Shown here in pieces: positions 45,244 through 56,301 of a stretch of DNA of 64,000 nt (the first letter of the stretch is position 1; each line of letters starts with the position of its first letter). The stretch covers positions 14,208,913 through 14,272,912 of the forward strand of contig NC_050472.1 of the NCBI RefSeq assembly GCF_013373865.1, given 5' to 3'. The position numbers and the translations under genes were made by a program. This stretch comes from Monomorium pharaonis. Lineage: Eukaryota; Arthropoda; Insecta; Hymenoptera; Formicidae. The notes beneath the pieces were generated by a model, which was not told the origin of the DNA, made no database searches, and saw only the letters and a program-made list of their open reading frames with translations.

Positions 45244-45837
45244 ATGATCGTACCGACATTTGTGGATCTGCAAGGATTCATTGTCGATAAAAAATTTGTC
45301 GTGAAGGAAGTGGCGGTACTGAGAAAAGGATTTGTTCTCATGCATTACATTTTTGCTAGCCCCATGCCATGGCGTATTCTTACAAAATCCGACAAGTCTT
45401 GCGCTTCTTGGTTGATTGCCTATCATCATGGATTGCAATGGAAGGACGGGATGATCCCGTACAACATGGCGAAACGTCTGATTACATCTGTTGTGTGTAA
45501 CACGGATGACAGCAATACTATCATATACGTTAAGGGATTTCAGAAACGAGAATGGTTGATGGACATACTCGATACCGATGATAGGATATATATCAAGACA
45601 TTGGATGCGGATTACAAAGACATTGAATCTTTAAATAATCTAGATGTCAGTAATACTATACGATGTGAAAAACATATTAAGAATTGTGCACTACAAAATG
45701 TATTTAAAATATATAACTGGTGGTCGCAATACCAAAATAATTGCGAAATTTTTAAAATAAAGAAAAATAAAAACGCAATAAAATGTTTAATTCTACCTTT
45801 CCTGTACATATTAGATATAAGATATATAAATGTATGA
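45244..45837 (+). CDS. Unassigned conserved-looking Polinton protein, 197 aa
   Basis: ATG 45244, intact to 45837. The N-terminus has PTFVDLQGFIVDKKFVVKEV, a strand pattern reminiscent of RNase H-like exonucleases (D at the end of the first strand), and later ASWLIAYHHGLQWKDG and TIIYVKGFQKREWL. The last 25 residues are low complexity and may lie beyond the ancestral C-terminus. The RNase H-like suggestion is weak, because the other acidic residues of an exonuclease are not obvious. The solo LTR at 44724-45220 ends 24 bp upstream, so its native promoter has been displaced. Confidence 0.6.
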   Translation: MIVPTFVDLQGFIVDKKFVVKEVAVLRKGFVLMHYIFASPMPWRILTKSDKSCASWLIAYHHGLQWKDGMIPYNMAKRLITSVVCNTDDSNTIIYVKGFQKREWLMDILDTDDRIYIKTLDADYKDIESLNNLDVSNTIRCEKHIKNCALQNVFKIYNWWSQYQNNCEIFKIKKNKNAIKCLILPFLYILDIRYINV

Positions 45838-45980
45838 AATAGAATATGATACATTTAATATGCTCTTTGACTGAGACGTTGACCGAGATAACTCATATAA
45901 GACGATCTCGTTGATAAATAACGTACGATAGAAAAAAATTCTATAAAGCTAACATAACTTTTTTTTCAATTCAAGTGACA

Positions 45981-46225
45981 GTTCGATAGCTGTATGATGC
46001 AGTTTGATAGCTGTACGATGCAGTTCAATATCGGTTCGATAGCTGTATGATGCAGTTTGGCAACGGTTCGATAGCTGTATGATGCAGTTTGATAGCTGTA
46101 TGATGCAGTTCGATAGCTGTATGATGTTGTTTGATAATAATTCAATGGCGGTTCAATAGCGGTTCAATAGCTACGTTTGATAGCGGTTCGATAGCTGTAT
46201 AATGCAGTTTGATACTGTATGATAT
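45981..46225 (+). repeat. 21-bp tandem repeat
   Basis: About ten imperfect copies of GTTCGATAGCTGTATGATGCA, with GTTTGATAG and CGGTTCGATAG variants, in the intergenic region before the terminal spliced gene. It decays toward the right. Confidence 0.85.
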
Positions 46226-46479
46226 AGATGTATGAAATGGTTTGGAATATGTTTAATGATTTTTATTTCGAACGAAATGTTGACTGAGACGTTAACCGAG
46301 ACAGCATTATAAAGCTTTAAAATGAGAATGCGTGCAGATAAAAAAAATTCCACAAAGCTGACATAGCTTTTTCAAATTCATCTCTCAAGTGAGAGTAGCG
46401 CACATCTTTAGTCTACTGCTTCTTAACGACGCAGACAGATCGTGCATACGAAGATTTTCTGTGAACAAAACTTGTGAAA

Positions 46480-47099
46480 ATGCAGAGCATCCGCATTGGA
46501 TATCCTGTCACCGGCGTAAGTGATAGTGCAAGTTTATGTGCAGGTGAAGTGTAAAAAATTAAATAATAATTATTCTGTTTTTAGTATGTATGCATTGATG
46601 GGATGCCGGTTCAACGGGTCGTTATAAACAACGAGGTACGCGTGGAGGTACCACTTCCAGGTCCTCCAATCAACATCCCTTTAGGAGGGTTATTGTCGGT
46701 GCACGAGTCAATAAGTAATCAAGTAAGTTTTTAGACATTTATATTTTAAAAAGTTGTTAAATTATAAGATTTTAAAAAATGCTAATTTTTTAGCCATGGA
46801 TCTACCGAGAGGATATCAGAATACCCGGTTTTATCAATATTAACAGGAAATTTTGGACGTATTGGAGAAGGGATTTACTAAGAGCGCAGAACGACGATGT
46901 ATTAGAACGTTCGTGCGACCAATCCATCACGTTCTCTCGCTCTCACCCATCATGTAGTACATATTCTCGTTCGCTCAGCAGCGGCGGCGGCGGCGACGGC
47001 GGTCGCGGACCCCGATTCCCCCTCTCCCGCTCCCGGGTCGCGGACCCGAAAATCCTGCGTCAGCAATTTCCGCACCGCGAGATCCCCCTCCCCGCGTGA
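46480..47099 (+). CDS. Three-exon Polinton gene running into the right TIR
   Basis: Exon 1 46480-46515 (ATG, 12 codons), exon 2 46585-46722, exon 3 46794-47099; donors are gtaagt and gtaagtt, acceptors tttttag and ttttttag, and the phase is 0 at both junctions. The total is 160 codons including the TGA at 47097-47099. Exon 2 and the first part of exon 3 look like real protein (VEVPLPGPPINIPLGGLL, PWIYREDIRIPGFINI). The last about 55 residues are a glycine- and arginine-rich tail that is the translated terminal inverted repeat. It is the only clearly multi-exon gene of the Polinton apart from the polymerase. Role unknown. Confidence 0.6.
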
Positions 47100-47179
47100 C
47101 GTCATACCCCCGCGCCTACGGATACCCCCCGCACCCCCCTTGGAGCCCCGTAGTTAGAACTGTCTTAGTATTAACTACT
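46977..47179 (-). repeat. Polinton right terminal inverted repeat
   Basis: Complement of 28597-28815 with scattered substitutions. The outer end is ACTACT read on +, the complement of AGTAGT. The flank GTTAAC follows at 47180-47185. Confidence 0.9.
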
Positions 47180-47756
47180 GTTAACTTAGAATATATGTAG
47201 CCACAAGGCCTAGTCTATTAGTAATCGCCATAAGCGCTTAATAGTATGCAAAAATGCGAGACTTGCGTCAGGAACTCGCGGACTGTTTTTTATTTTTGTA
47301 TTTAGTAAGTTTGTTACGTTTACTAAGTTCTTTCTTAATATCATACGCGTTTTGTATGTACGTGGCTGTAACATAGCCAAAAATATATTTCATGTTTATT
47401 TTAAGCATTAACAAAAAATTATTTAGAGTGGTACACTTTCCTGACGTACTGCACTTTCTTGAGTGCAATATCAAAAAATACCTGAAAAAGAACATAGAGC
47501 AACGGGGAGTAACTCGGAGCAGCTCTCGCCATCCGCACTCTCCGGCCATTGGAGAATACCACAGGAGAGGGGATACCCCAGCGCACGACCGCGCGAGAAG
47601 AGGCTTCACGCTGAGTGGACGCAGCGCGAGTGGTGGGGGAAGCCTAAGACCCCGAGCGGCAGCGACCGACGCTATCGCTGATTGGCGGATGAATCGGCGG
47701 AAGGGAGACAAGGCCGAGTATAAGCAAACGCGGGAGCCATCGGGAGCTTTCGCGTC
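47180..47756. other. Sequence right of the Polinton
   Basis: Outside the element. AT-rich to about 47490, then GC-rich with a GAGTATAAGCAA box near 47718 that could be a promoter for either direction. The overlapping frames on + are probably chance. No assigned gene. Confidence 0.4.
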
Positions 47757-48252
47757 TCATACATCAAGAGGAAAGAACCTCACGAGATTAGCCATAAGTT
47801 TCGCGCCAAAACCGTTGTAAGCATATAAGATTGCGAATATTGACAGCGCGAATGCGAGCGTTAGTTCCGTGCGTGTCACGTTAAATCTGTTTTCTTCCAA
47901 ATGATTGGAAGTTCGAGCTGAATGCCAGTAGGCTCGTCTTTTGAAATAATTCACTCGTTTACGCGATTGTGAAGAAGCGTCGCGATCGGGACCTGTGAAC
48001 TAAAACATACTGATAAGTGTTAATAAACACAAAGATTGATATTTTGTTACTGTTATAAATAATGTGTGGTTACTTACCTTCCTGTGCGTGCGAATCCATT
48101 CCTGAAGGCGAATTCTGAGCGTCCTGAAAATAAAGAATCTCGTAAAAACTGGGGCACTAGTGATACATAACCTAAAAAAATATACTTACCTGGTGGTGTT
48201 TCTGGGAGATTCCTGTGAATCCAGACGAGTCCTAGAGGGAAGCGGGCAGCAC
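47757..48252 (-). CDS. Possible three-exon gene, C-terminal membrane segment
   Basis: Minus strand. Exons 48252-48190, 48123-48078 and 47999-47757, each with canonical borders (gtaagt donors twice; cag/tag acceptors). The reading phase is kept across both junctions, and the stop is at 47759-47757. The last exon encodes a basic stretch, then ELTLAFALSIFAILYAYNGF, a probable single transmembrane helix, and a short hydrophobic tail. The first exon has an acceptor upstream (tttcttccag), so earlier exons and the start codon lie further right and were not found. No family is recognised. It is the best host-gene candidate in the window, but could be a transposon relic. Confidence 0.45.
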
Positions 48253-49129
48253 CTGGAAGAAAAAAGAAAAGGAGATTAATAAATCAAGGAGATCCATAAG
48301 CGTCTGGAAAATACGATGCCGCGCGGGAGCACATAACCTAAAGGCGGATACTCATCTCAGCAAGGGCGTGGTTCCCATCGCTATAACGGGTGTTCTACAA
48401 GTGTTCCAGTACACGGGGCATCCTGTTCCTTGCTCCTGAGTGATTAAAGGAGCTGGCGACTATGAACAAAGGGCAAAGAAAGGTATGTGAGTTCATTTCC
48501 AGCCAGGTCGTAAATATCAATAATCCAGTCACACCCTCACCGATTTTAATGAGCTTTGGATATGTTGTAGAACAAAAAAATATTAGACCCGTATTTTTTT
48601 AGTCGCGTATCTCTACGTTTAAAGATTGAAATTACCCCTCGAAAATAACGCATTTTTTCATTTTTGGCGAATATAAAGTTTAAAAATATAAGGTTTATAT
48701 TTTTGAAAAATGTTCTGTTTGAAAATAAATTTCACCGCAAGCCAAATAAAGTTTGACTCAAGAGGGGGCAGCACAAATAGAGCACTCGTTGCGCCCTTAG
48801 CTATAGTTCAGTTCGGCAGGAATCGCTCGCGGCAGCACCTACTGGACCTACCCGGATCAAGCGTGAAAATCGACGATGCGCCCGGTGGCGTTCGCGGAAC
48901 TACCGAAATCGCGAAACCCAATCAATAAGCGTCGCGTCACATTTCGACGCGTGACACGATCCAATTGGAAATCGATTCTGCTGCGACATCCTACTGACGC
49001 AAGCAGGATGAGGATTTCCGTCTTCTTCACGACTCAGTAAAATCGAAAGGGTGCGAAGGAGCGGGTGCGCAACGTTAGTCCTCCGTGCTGCATGCCGCAT
49101 CCGTGTTGACATTCAATAATTTACGCCCG
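48253..49129. other. Unassigned sequence
   Basis: Mixed-composition DNA. It may include upstream exons of the minus-strand gene at 47757-48252, but I could not place them. No repeat or domain seen. Confidence 0.4.
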
Positions 49130-50610
49130 CAGTGGGCATTTTTGTATTACGCGAAAGCGTACCCAGCCGCGTGTTCGGTCGTATATCGCTCGGCATCGGA
49201 ATTCTTGTAATACACGCGACATTCGCGTGCTACGTCGCGTTCGGCCGTCTATAGTTCAAGTCCCGCAGCAGACATTTTTGTGAAATACGCAACTGCGTAT
49301 CGCGCTGTGCTTCGGCCGTCTCTAGTCCGAAACGGACATCTCGCTAATCAGCGTATCGCGCCGTGCTACGCCCATAGTTCCGGAACGAATTTTGATAATA
49401 TGCGCGAAAGCGTATTGCGCCGTCGTGATCGGCCATCTTAAGTCTCGTAGCGGACATTTTTGGTTGCACTGTAACGAGCCGTTATCCGCGACCGGGATAA
49501 GCCGGTAAAAACATACGAGGCCGTTACCCTCTACCTCGCGTAGGCACCCCGCTCCTTACTCTCCTGCCCCTCTCGTCATCCTGTGGAAGGTATAAAAACC
49601 CTCCACCGATCGAGAAAAGGCAGATCTTCCCGATCAGCGGACTGAGCTGATCGTTTCCTCCAGGTGAAGTGAGCCTGGCCTCCTCGAGCACATATTGAGC
49701 GCCGTCACCTAACCTAAAATCCCACCGGCACGAAGTGAGTGCCTCCCGAGTCGCGGAGTGAGCGGCGACACACCGACACGATCCTCGTCCCGACCACGAG
49801 GTGAGTGGTCCCGCACCACCGCCGGGGACCCCGGAGTGAGGGGATAACCGGCACCGCGAAGACCATCCTCGCGAGATGATCACCGACCGCGCGAACAGCT
49901 GATGTCGACAAACAGCTGACTCCGCCGAGACACGCGCTCCGCCGTCTACCGCACCGCGAGTACCGCGCAGCCGCGCACCGCCGTAGCCAATCACGGGGCC
50001 GGACCGATCGACACGGCCAACCATAGCGACACTCCGCACGACGCCGGCGCGACCGACGCAAGGGGCCAATCCCGGCACCGTCGCCGCCGACACAGACGCC
50101 GCACGGCAGAACGATTCCGCCACGAACGCCGCGATCTGCAAGACCGCCCGCGACCGCCACTAAAACACCGACCGTCACCCCGACCAATCGGAACACCGTA
50201 CGCGCTCGCACATCACGACATTCGCACTACCTGTACATATTAGTTATAAGTTGTTGGAGTAGGGAACCTGTAAATATTAGAATAGGGCATATATTGTAAT
50301 AACGTAGGGTATTATCGTTATAATAAATCATAGTTAACCGAACGTCATACTCGTCTCTTTATTCACTAAGTCCACCGCCCGGACCCTGAATCCCGCGGCT
50401 ATCCGCGCTAATAATTTACAAGCACGATTCACGGTTACAGCACGTCGGAAGACGTACCGTGCCGCGCGTTCGGCCGTCTCCAGTTCTGCAAGACATTCGT
50501 GTGATATACGCGAAAAGGCGTATCGCACCATGTTTCAGCTACCGTGAGTTTCGCTACGGATCATTTCTGTAAACGCTTGAAAGGCGTATCACGTTGCGTC
50601 CGAACATTGC
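49130..50610 (+). repeat. Degenerate about 70-bp tandem array, split by a solo LTR
   Basis: Units carry CGGCCGTCT, a GACATTTTTG-like block and AATACGCGAAAGCGTATCGCG in constant order. About five units lie at 49130-49465, and two to three more (GTTCGGCCGTCTCCAG, GAAAAGGCGTATCGC) at 50440-50610. The solo LTR at 49470-50439 falls inside the array. Units are diverged, so the array is old. Confidence 0.7.
49470..50439 (+). repeat. Solo LTR in tandem array
   Basis: 970 bp from TGTAACGAGCCG to ACGGTTACA with GCAC on both sides (49466-49469 and 50440-50443). A TATAAAAACC box lies at about 49589 and AATAAATCATAG at about 50320, giving a plus orientation. Its termini resemble, but do not equal, those of the solo LTR at 43594-44627. 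Minus-strand long frames here (49524-50211) are a consequence of GC content and are not genes. Confidence 0.8.
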
Positions 50611-51396
50611 AAACACTCCGTGTGCACGTGATGTGCGCGAGAACATCGCATTGTGCTGCGTCCGCCATTGTGAACACGCGTGCCATGCACGTGAACAAGT
50701 AGAGTGTGAAGTTAATCCTGTTTTGTGTCGCGGAGATCGCGAGCTGTGCGATCTCAGCACGTTATAAAGTTTATACATCCATTAAAGGACGTCTCTATCA
50801 GCCTGCTACGATCCTGCGTTCCTCAGCGCACCATTCGAAGCGCGAGCCACCCTCATGAACGTGTACCGCACGAGCAAGATTGAAGCTCGCGCGTGCACAC
50901 AGTTCTATACAAAAGTTTTATGGCATTTTATACTCTTTACAATAATATATTTATTTTTTTTTAAATTTCAAACTTTTTAATTTACCCCACCCAATTTTTT
51001 TCAACATTTTGAAAATTTTGTAAAGACAAAAATTAAAAAACATTAAAACATAATAATACAGGGTGTCCCATTTTAATCGATCACCCCTCGAAACTTACAG
51101 AGAGCGGTCGTAGAGAAAAATGTTTCACGCAAAAATTATATGGCTTCAAGGGGGACATAAGATGGTGACCTTGGCCTTGACCTTGGAATCAAATTTGAAG
51201 GTCAACTTAATTTTTTAAAATAAAGTCCTCTACTTTTTATTGCATATTCTTGTAGCTTATTTCGAGAGCTTTCCAAAACACTATTAAAAGTGTTTTGCTC
51301 AACCACTTTTTAAGTTATAGGATTTGAAAGTTTCAGGACCGCTGACATTAGCATTACTCAAGGTGTATGATGTGAAAGCTACTCGGTCGGATTTAC

Positions 51397-51438
<42 letters not shown>

Positions 51439-53574
51439 GGTTTGTTAGTGTGTGTTTTGTTTACTTGATGTACATAGGTGTATGCGTAAATGTAAGCATG
51501 ATAAAAAACTAAATATGAACACTTGCTTATGGCTTTTTTCCATTATTTGGTGATAAACTATGTTTTTTCGCATTTCTTGAAACCGCCATTATTTGTATTT
51601 ATTATGTATTATTATAATCTCGCCTCACATAAAATAATAAGCTTATGTATTTTTGAAGTATTCTGAAGAGATATTACGAGAAAAAAGCGAGAAAATCAAA
51701 AATATTTCGATTATATATGGTTTTTCCGTCTTTTGACCGCCATATTAAATCCGCCATGTTGAATTTTTGAAAAATCGCAATAGGATTTGAAAAAGCAGAT
51801 ATCTATTCCACGATTTATCCCTATTGCAATGATCCTGCAAAACATTTTCGCATCCAAAATATGGAATTTTTGGAAAAAAAACGTCGAAAAATATTGCTCT
51901 TTTTTGGAAGAATGGGCCATAACCTTTTTTACCCACTTTGTACGTCAATTCTGACGTCGGAATTTGAAAGAGGAGGTTTCAAACTATCGAAAACGCTATG
52001 CCGATTTTTTTTTCTACGACGTCTATGTAAAAAGTTTTAACGTTGAACGTGGAGAAAAAATAATAAACATTTGGTCCTAAATAGGTTAAGACGTAATATC
52101 AACGGAACGGGATGAACCAAGATAACAATGACTCAAAGATATTAGAGGAGCCGGATCCCCACGCACAATCACACGAACCGCGGCGCAAATGCGCGACGCA
52201 CGCACTACGATCCGACGAGCACGCACCTCGGGCGTGCCACGGGATAGCGGCCTTCTCCCGCGAACGGATGCTCTTCTCGCTACCACCGCCGTGGACCACG
52301 ATCCTCTGCGAGCGCGTTCCCCGTATGCAACGCTTCGATACGCGAATCCTAGCCTCCACAAGCTCTCGGCGGCCCGCTGCACATAGGGGTCGATCGCTCG
52401 TTCTAACACTAATTAGTATGTCCTCGCGTACTACACTACACCAAAGACCTCGATTCCAGAACGCGAGCGCGATCCGCCAACTCGCGAGTGGCTTTACAAT
52501 TGTCATCAAATTGCACGGGCAACCTCACCGGCTTCCGCGTCCCTCCGGGTCCTTGCCAAGGCCCTTGCTCTCCGTTCGGATGTTGTCTCGTGCTCTCACC
52601 ACGATAATTTAGAGGACGGCCGGATTGCCAAAACAGTAGGTACAATGGCTGGTGCGGAAGAGAGCGATCGAAATGAGAGGTGCAAATCGATGATGCTCCC
52701 CACGCAGGGGGTGCGCTGCTTGACTACGCGTGACGTCAGCCAATAAGGGGTACGCGTTACGCGCTTCGCGATAGCTCGCTCTCAATGACGTACGCGACCC
52801 AATTTCGCGAGACGTCCTTCGATTGCGGTGCCCTTGATCCTCCTCCTTTGCTGGCGGCCATTCGTTTCATCCAATTTCTCCGGGGCCGATACGGGAGAGT
52901 CGTTATAACTAGAGGGTCCGCCGCTGCTGGTCTTGTCGACTTTTCCGTTGACGCCTCATCGAGCTTTCTGCCGTGCCGTTTTTTCCACGGCCTCCGCCGG
53001 GGTCTCTCAAGTCTCCGCGGTACTTTCCTCGTATTTCGACGAATGAGGCACCCGATACGCAGAATACAAAGAAATTATAAATAGTAATCGCAAATAATAT
53101 CGCTAATGTGGCCCGCCAAAGATTGCGATACGCTCCTCGCACCTCCTGGCCGCTCTCACTAGCCCGAGCTCTGGTCTTGTGACGGCGGAGAGACACTGCG
53201 ATGCCGCAGCAAAACTACAACGTCACAACTCTCCCGCGCCAAGAAGGACCGTACTGGCTGCTGTGCGGCAGTTGCCCCTTCTAACCACTCGCTTTCGGGG
53301 CACACGCCATTCCGATATGCTGTAGCGATCGAGATCCCCAGCTAACGGGCCACCAAGAATAGTTTCGATAAGCACAAATTCAAACACGAAACTTAAGAAC
53401 AAAGAACACAAAAAAATCTCGCACAAATTTTTTCCGTTCGTAGCGATTTTTCAAACCGCGTTCCCACCCGCGGCACGACCGCCGGACTCGCGATCCCACA
53501 GAACGAGCCTGCCTCCGGAACTCGCGCAAATTTCCGCGCTGTTGAGGGGAAGGGGGGACGACACGAAAACAAAA
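50611..53574. other. Unassigned repeats and spacer
   Basis: Includes a lone CAGGGTGTCCCATTTTAATC at about 51060, which resembles a mariner/MITE end, a GT microsatellite (51400-51437), and GC-rich LTR-like DNA from about 52090. Many long frames on both strands in the GC-rich part overlap one another and have no domains. I see no gene. Confidence 0.4.
51400..51437 (+). repeat. GT microsatellite
   Basis: A nearly pure GT run. Confidence 0.9.
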
Positions 53575-54155
53575 GACCCCGCACACATCTTATGGAAAAG
53601 TGTTCCCGGTCAAATTGGCTGAAAGTGAGATATAATGTACTCCATGACGTGCTGGTCAAATATGTCCATAGGACCAGGGTCTGAAAATCTTTACATTTTG
53701 ATATACGGAGCTTTGAATGTTGAAAATATGGCATTTTTGATTATCGTGTCTCGTAGATGATTGGGTTCCTTGATGCGGTGAGCCGTACTATAGCTAACAT
53801 ACATATATATACACTATATACAGTACTATACACTATACTACAGTACTATACACTACATGTATATACATTATATACACTATATACACTATATACGTGTATA
53901 TACACACTATATATAGTGTATATACATGTATGTTAGCTATAGCACGGCCCACCGCATCAAGGAACCCAATCATCTACCAGACACGATAATCAAAAATGCC
54001 ATATTTTCAACATTCAAAGCTCCGTATATCAAAATGTAGAGATTTTCAGACCCTGTTCCTATGGACATATTTGATCAGCACGTCATGGAGTACATTATAT
54101 CTCACTTTCAGCCAATTTGACCGGGAACACTTTTCCATAAGATGTATGCGGGGTC
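53575..54155. mobile_element. Palindromic fold-back element, TATACAC centre
   Basis: Arms 53575 to about 53804 and 53925 to 54155 are almost perfect complements, with ends GACCCCGCACACATC and its mate. The centre is TATACAC/TATAC repeats. Each arm is free of stops for about 60 codons in one frame, so the same polypeptide is read outward from both, but this is a property of the palindrome and not good evidence of a gene. No target duplication is clear. Confidence 0.8.
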
Positions 54156-56301
54156 CTTTCCTCCCTTCTCTAGGGCGGGGTCAGAACTAGTTTTGCCTTC
54201 TCACGCAACCTAAGCGTCGAATAGACAACACACATGCGAAAATAGAGGTTAGATTGTGGCCGGACGGGCCTAGATACCTCGCGAAATGTTGGGAAATCTT
54301 CGGATTTCGCGTGTTTTTCTAGCCATCCGCGCGTTTTCCCGTAATCTAAGTGGACTTACCGTCTTGTTGTATAGACACACGCGTTGGATGATCGCCTCGT
54401 CCGCCGGTTGCTTGATTTCGCGTTGTCTCGCGCTGCTCATGGTCGCCAGATCGGTTTCTCCTCCAACCGTCAAGGAAAATGATGTAATCCGGGCAAATCA
54501 CCTTCCGGATCGTCCCTCGCTGTCGTCGGCTGCGTCGAGTCCGCGTCAGCCGACGACCTCGCGTATACGTGCGTCGCTTCGCGTGGGGAATGGGTGTGGC
54601 GCAAATAAGCGGTCAACAGATTTCGACTCGTGACACTCAAGTCTTTATTTTCTGCCTTTTTTCACAAACACGCTCGCGTCTTCTCCCACTATCTCGCCTC
54701 GCACACTCGCACATTCACTCACTCGCGCCTCGCTCGCTAAACTTATCGCTTGTCGAATAAATCGATCGCTTTGCCGCTTTCGGGCCGTCGCGTATCACTC
54801 GCGGTTCGTTTCGTTACATCCGTGGCCGACTTCGCGCCATCGGTCGCACGGTTCTCGCGTTCGCGGTCGCGCAACGCGTTCTATCGGAATTAATCCGCCT
54901 CTCGTCGTAGGCATGCTCGTTGGCACGCTCGTCGTTGCGTATTCGGAAATCCGGGCACGACGTATTTTTCGCGTCACAAAAAACTCGCGATTCTCTCGAC
55001 GTTAATTCGAGATCTTCGATGGCGGAGACTCCGATTTTATACGACCTTACCCTTAGGAAGTCCGGGAGAGACTCCCGAGTGTTCCCCAGAAGGAATCCCA
55101 CCTCGGTCAGTCTTTCCCCCGTTTTCGATATCGCGCACGCTTGCTACGCCCTCCTAATGAGGAGTGAAGATGCCGTAATTACGGCCCCGCCGAAGTCGTT
55201 CGGACCCTCGCCGTATTTTTTGGTCTACCGCGCTCGGATCCACGGTCTCGCGGTATTTACGGTCTGCGGGTGACTTCGGTGCTCCGCGGATGTCGCTCGC
55301 GCGTACTTATGCAATCACTCTTCAACAACGGCGAATCGATCGCGTACTTAGAACGATGTTCCTGTCGGTTCCAAGGTCTCCAGGTCACCAGTCGCTCGGA
55401 AGAATAGGAGCGTTATACGGTTTCAGATCTTTAACATGGATCTTGCCTACCGGATTACCCGAGACCTCTGCGAGCTTATACATCACGGGCGACAAGATTC
55501 GAGCGATCACAAACGATCCGTGATATTTATCCGTTAACTTCGCCGTTATATGCTGCGTGGCAGACGACAGCACGTGCTGACGTTTCAACCCGCGATCTCC
55601 GATCGCGAACTGTCGAATCCCGTCGACGCAGATTGTAGTACCTGGCTTGCTTCTCTCGGGCAGCCTCGAAATTTCCCACGACCCATTCTCTTACGAGACG
55701 AATACGTTCCATTCTCTCCCGCCACGATTGCGGGTTCGCAGCTTCGATTTCCGGCTCAGGCTCGTCTAGCTTGCGAGCTAACCCTACTGCGGTTTTCTAC
55801 TGAAATTCAGAAAAGCAGGGGACGTCTGCAACGATGAATGCTATGCCTTGTTATACGCGAAACAAAATTCAGTAATATGACGATCCCACTCCCTAAGGTC
55901 TCGCCCTAAGAACACCGTAATCATTGCTTTCAATACGCGATTTACTCTTTCAAATGGATTTGTTTGGGGATGCTACGTCGATATGTAAAGTGCACGATGC
56001 CGTACTGGTGGGCCAAGGCTTTAATTTCCCTGTTCACGAATTCCGTCCCGTTATCGGTTAACAATACGCGCGGCGCATCTAATCGAAATATCACGAATTT
56101 TTCCACGGTCTCTCGAATTTTTTTCCCAGTGGCCTTGCGGGCGGCACTCCACCCATTTCGTAAATAAGTTTTGCAGAACCAAGAGATACGCGAATCCCGC
56201 TTTACTCGTTGGTAACGGCCCCATTATGTCCGCGGCAAACACGGTCCACGGCGACTCAACAACTCGCTGTCACATAAGTCCCGCGGGAACGTCTTGCTCC
56301 A

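Larger units (their letters stand above)
28597..47179 (+). mobile_element. Polinton/Maverick DNA transposon, decayed
   Basis: About 18.6 kb between terminal inverted repeats that both start AGTAGTTAATACTAAGACAG. It carries the hallmark set: protein-primed family B DNA polymerase, retrovirus-type integrase, FtsK/HerA-type ATPase, adenain-like protease, penton-like minor capsid and a candidate double-jelly-roll major capsid. Genes fall in blocks: polymerase on +, integrase to ATPase on -, capsid genes on +. Subtracting the three later insertions leaves about 15.8 kb, normal for the group. The immediate flanks are CTTAAG and GTTAAC, matching at four of six positions, consistent with a decayed 6-bp target duplication. 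Multiple stops and insertions show it can no longer move by itself. Confidence 0.93.

Noticed and set aside
49524..50211. Long minus-strand frames of 165-205 codons
   Set aside because: They lie inside a solo LTR, are arginine- and glycine-rich without domains, and overlap each other in other frames.
51060..51310. Possible mariner/MITE starting CAGGGTGTCC
   Set aside because: Only one end is visible; I could not find the complementary end or a target duplication.
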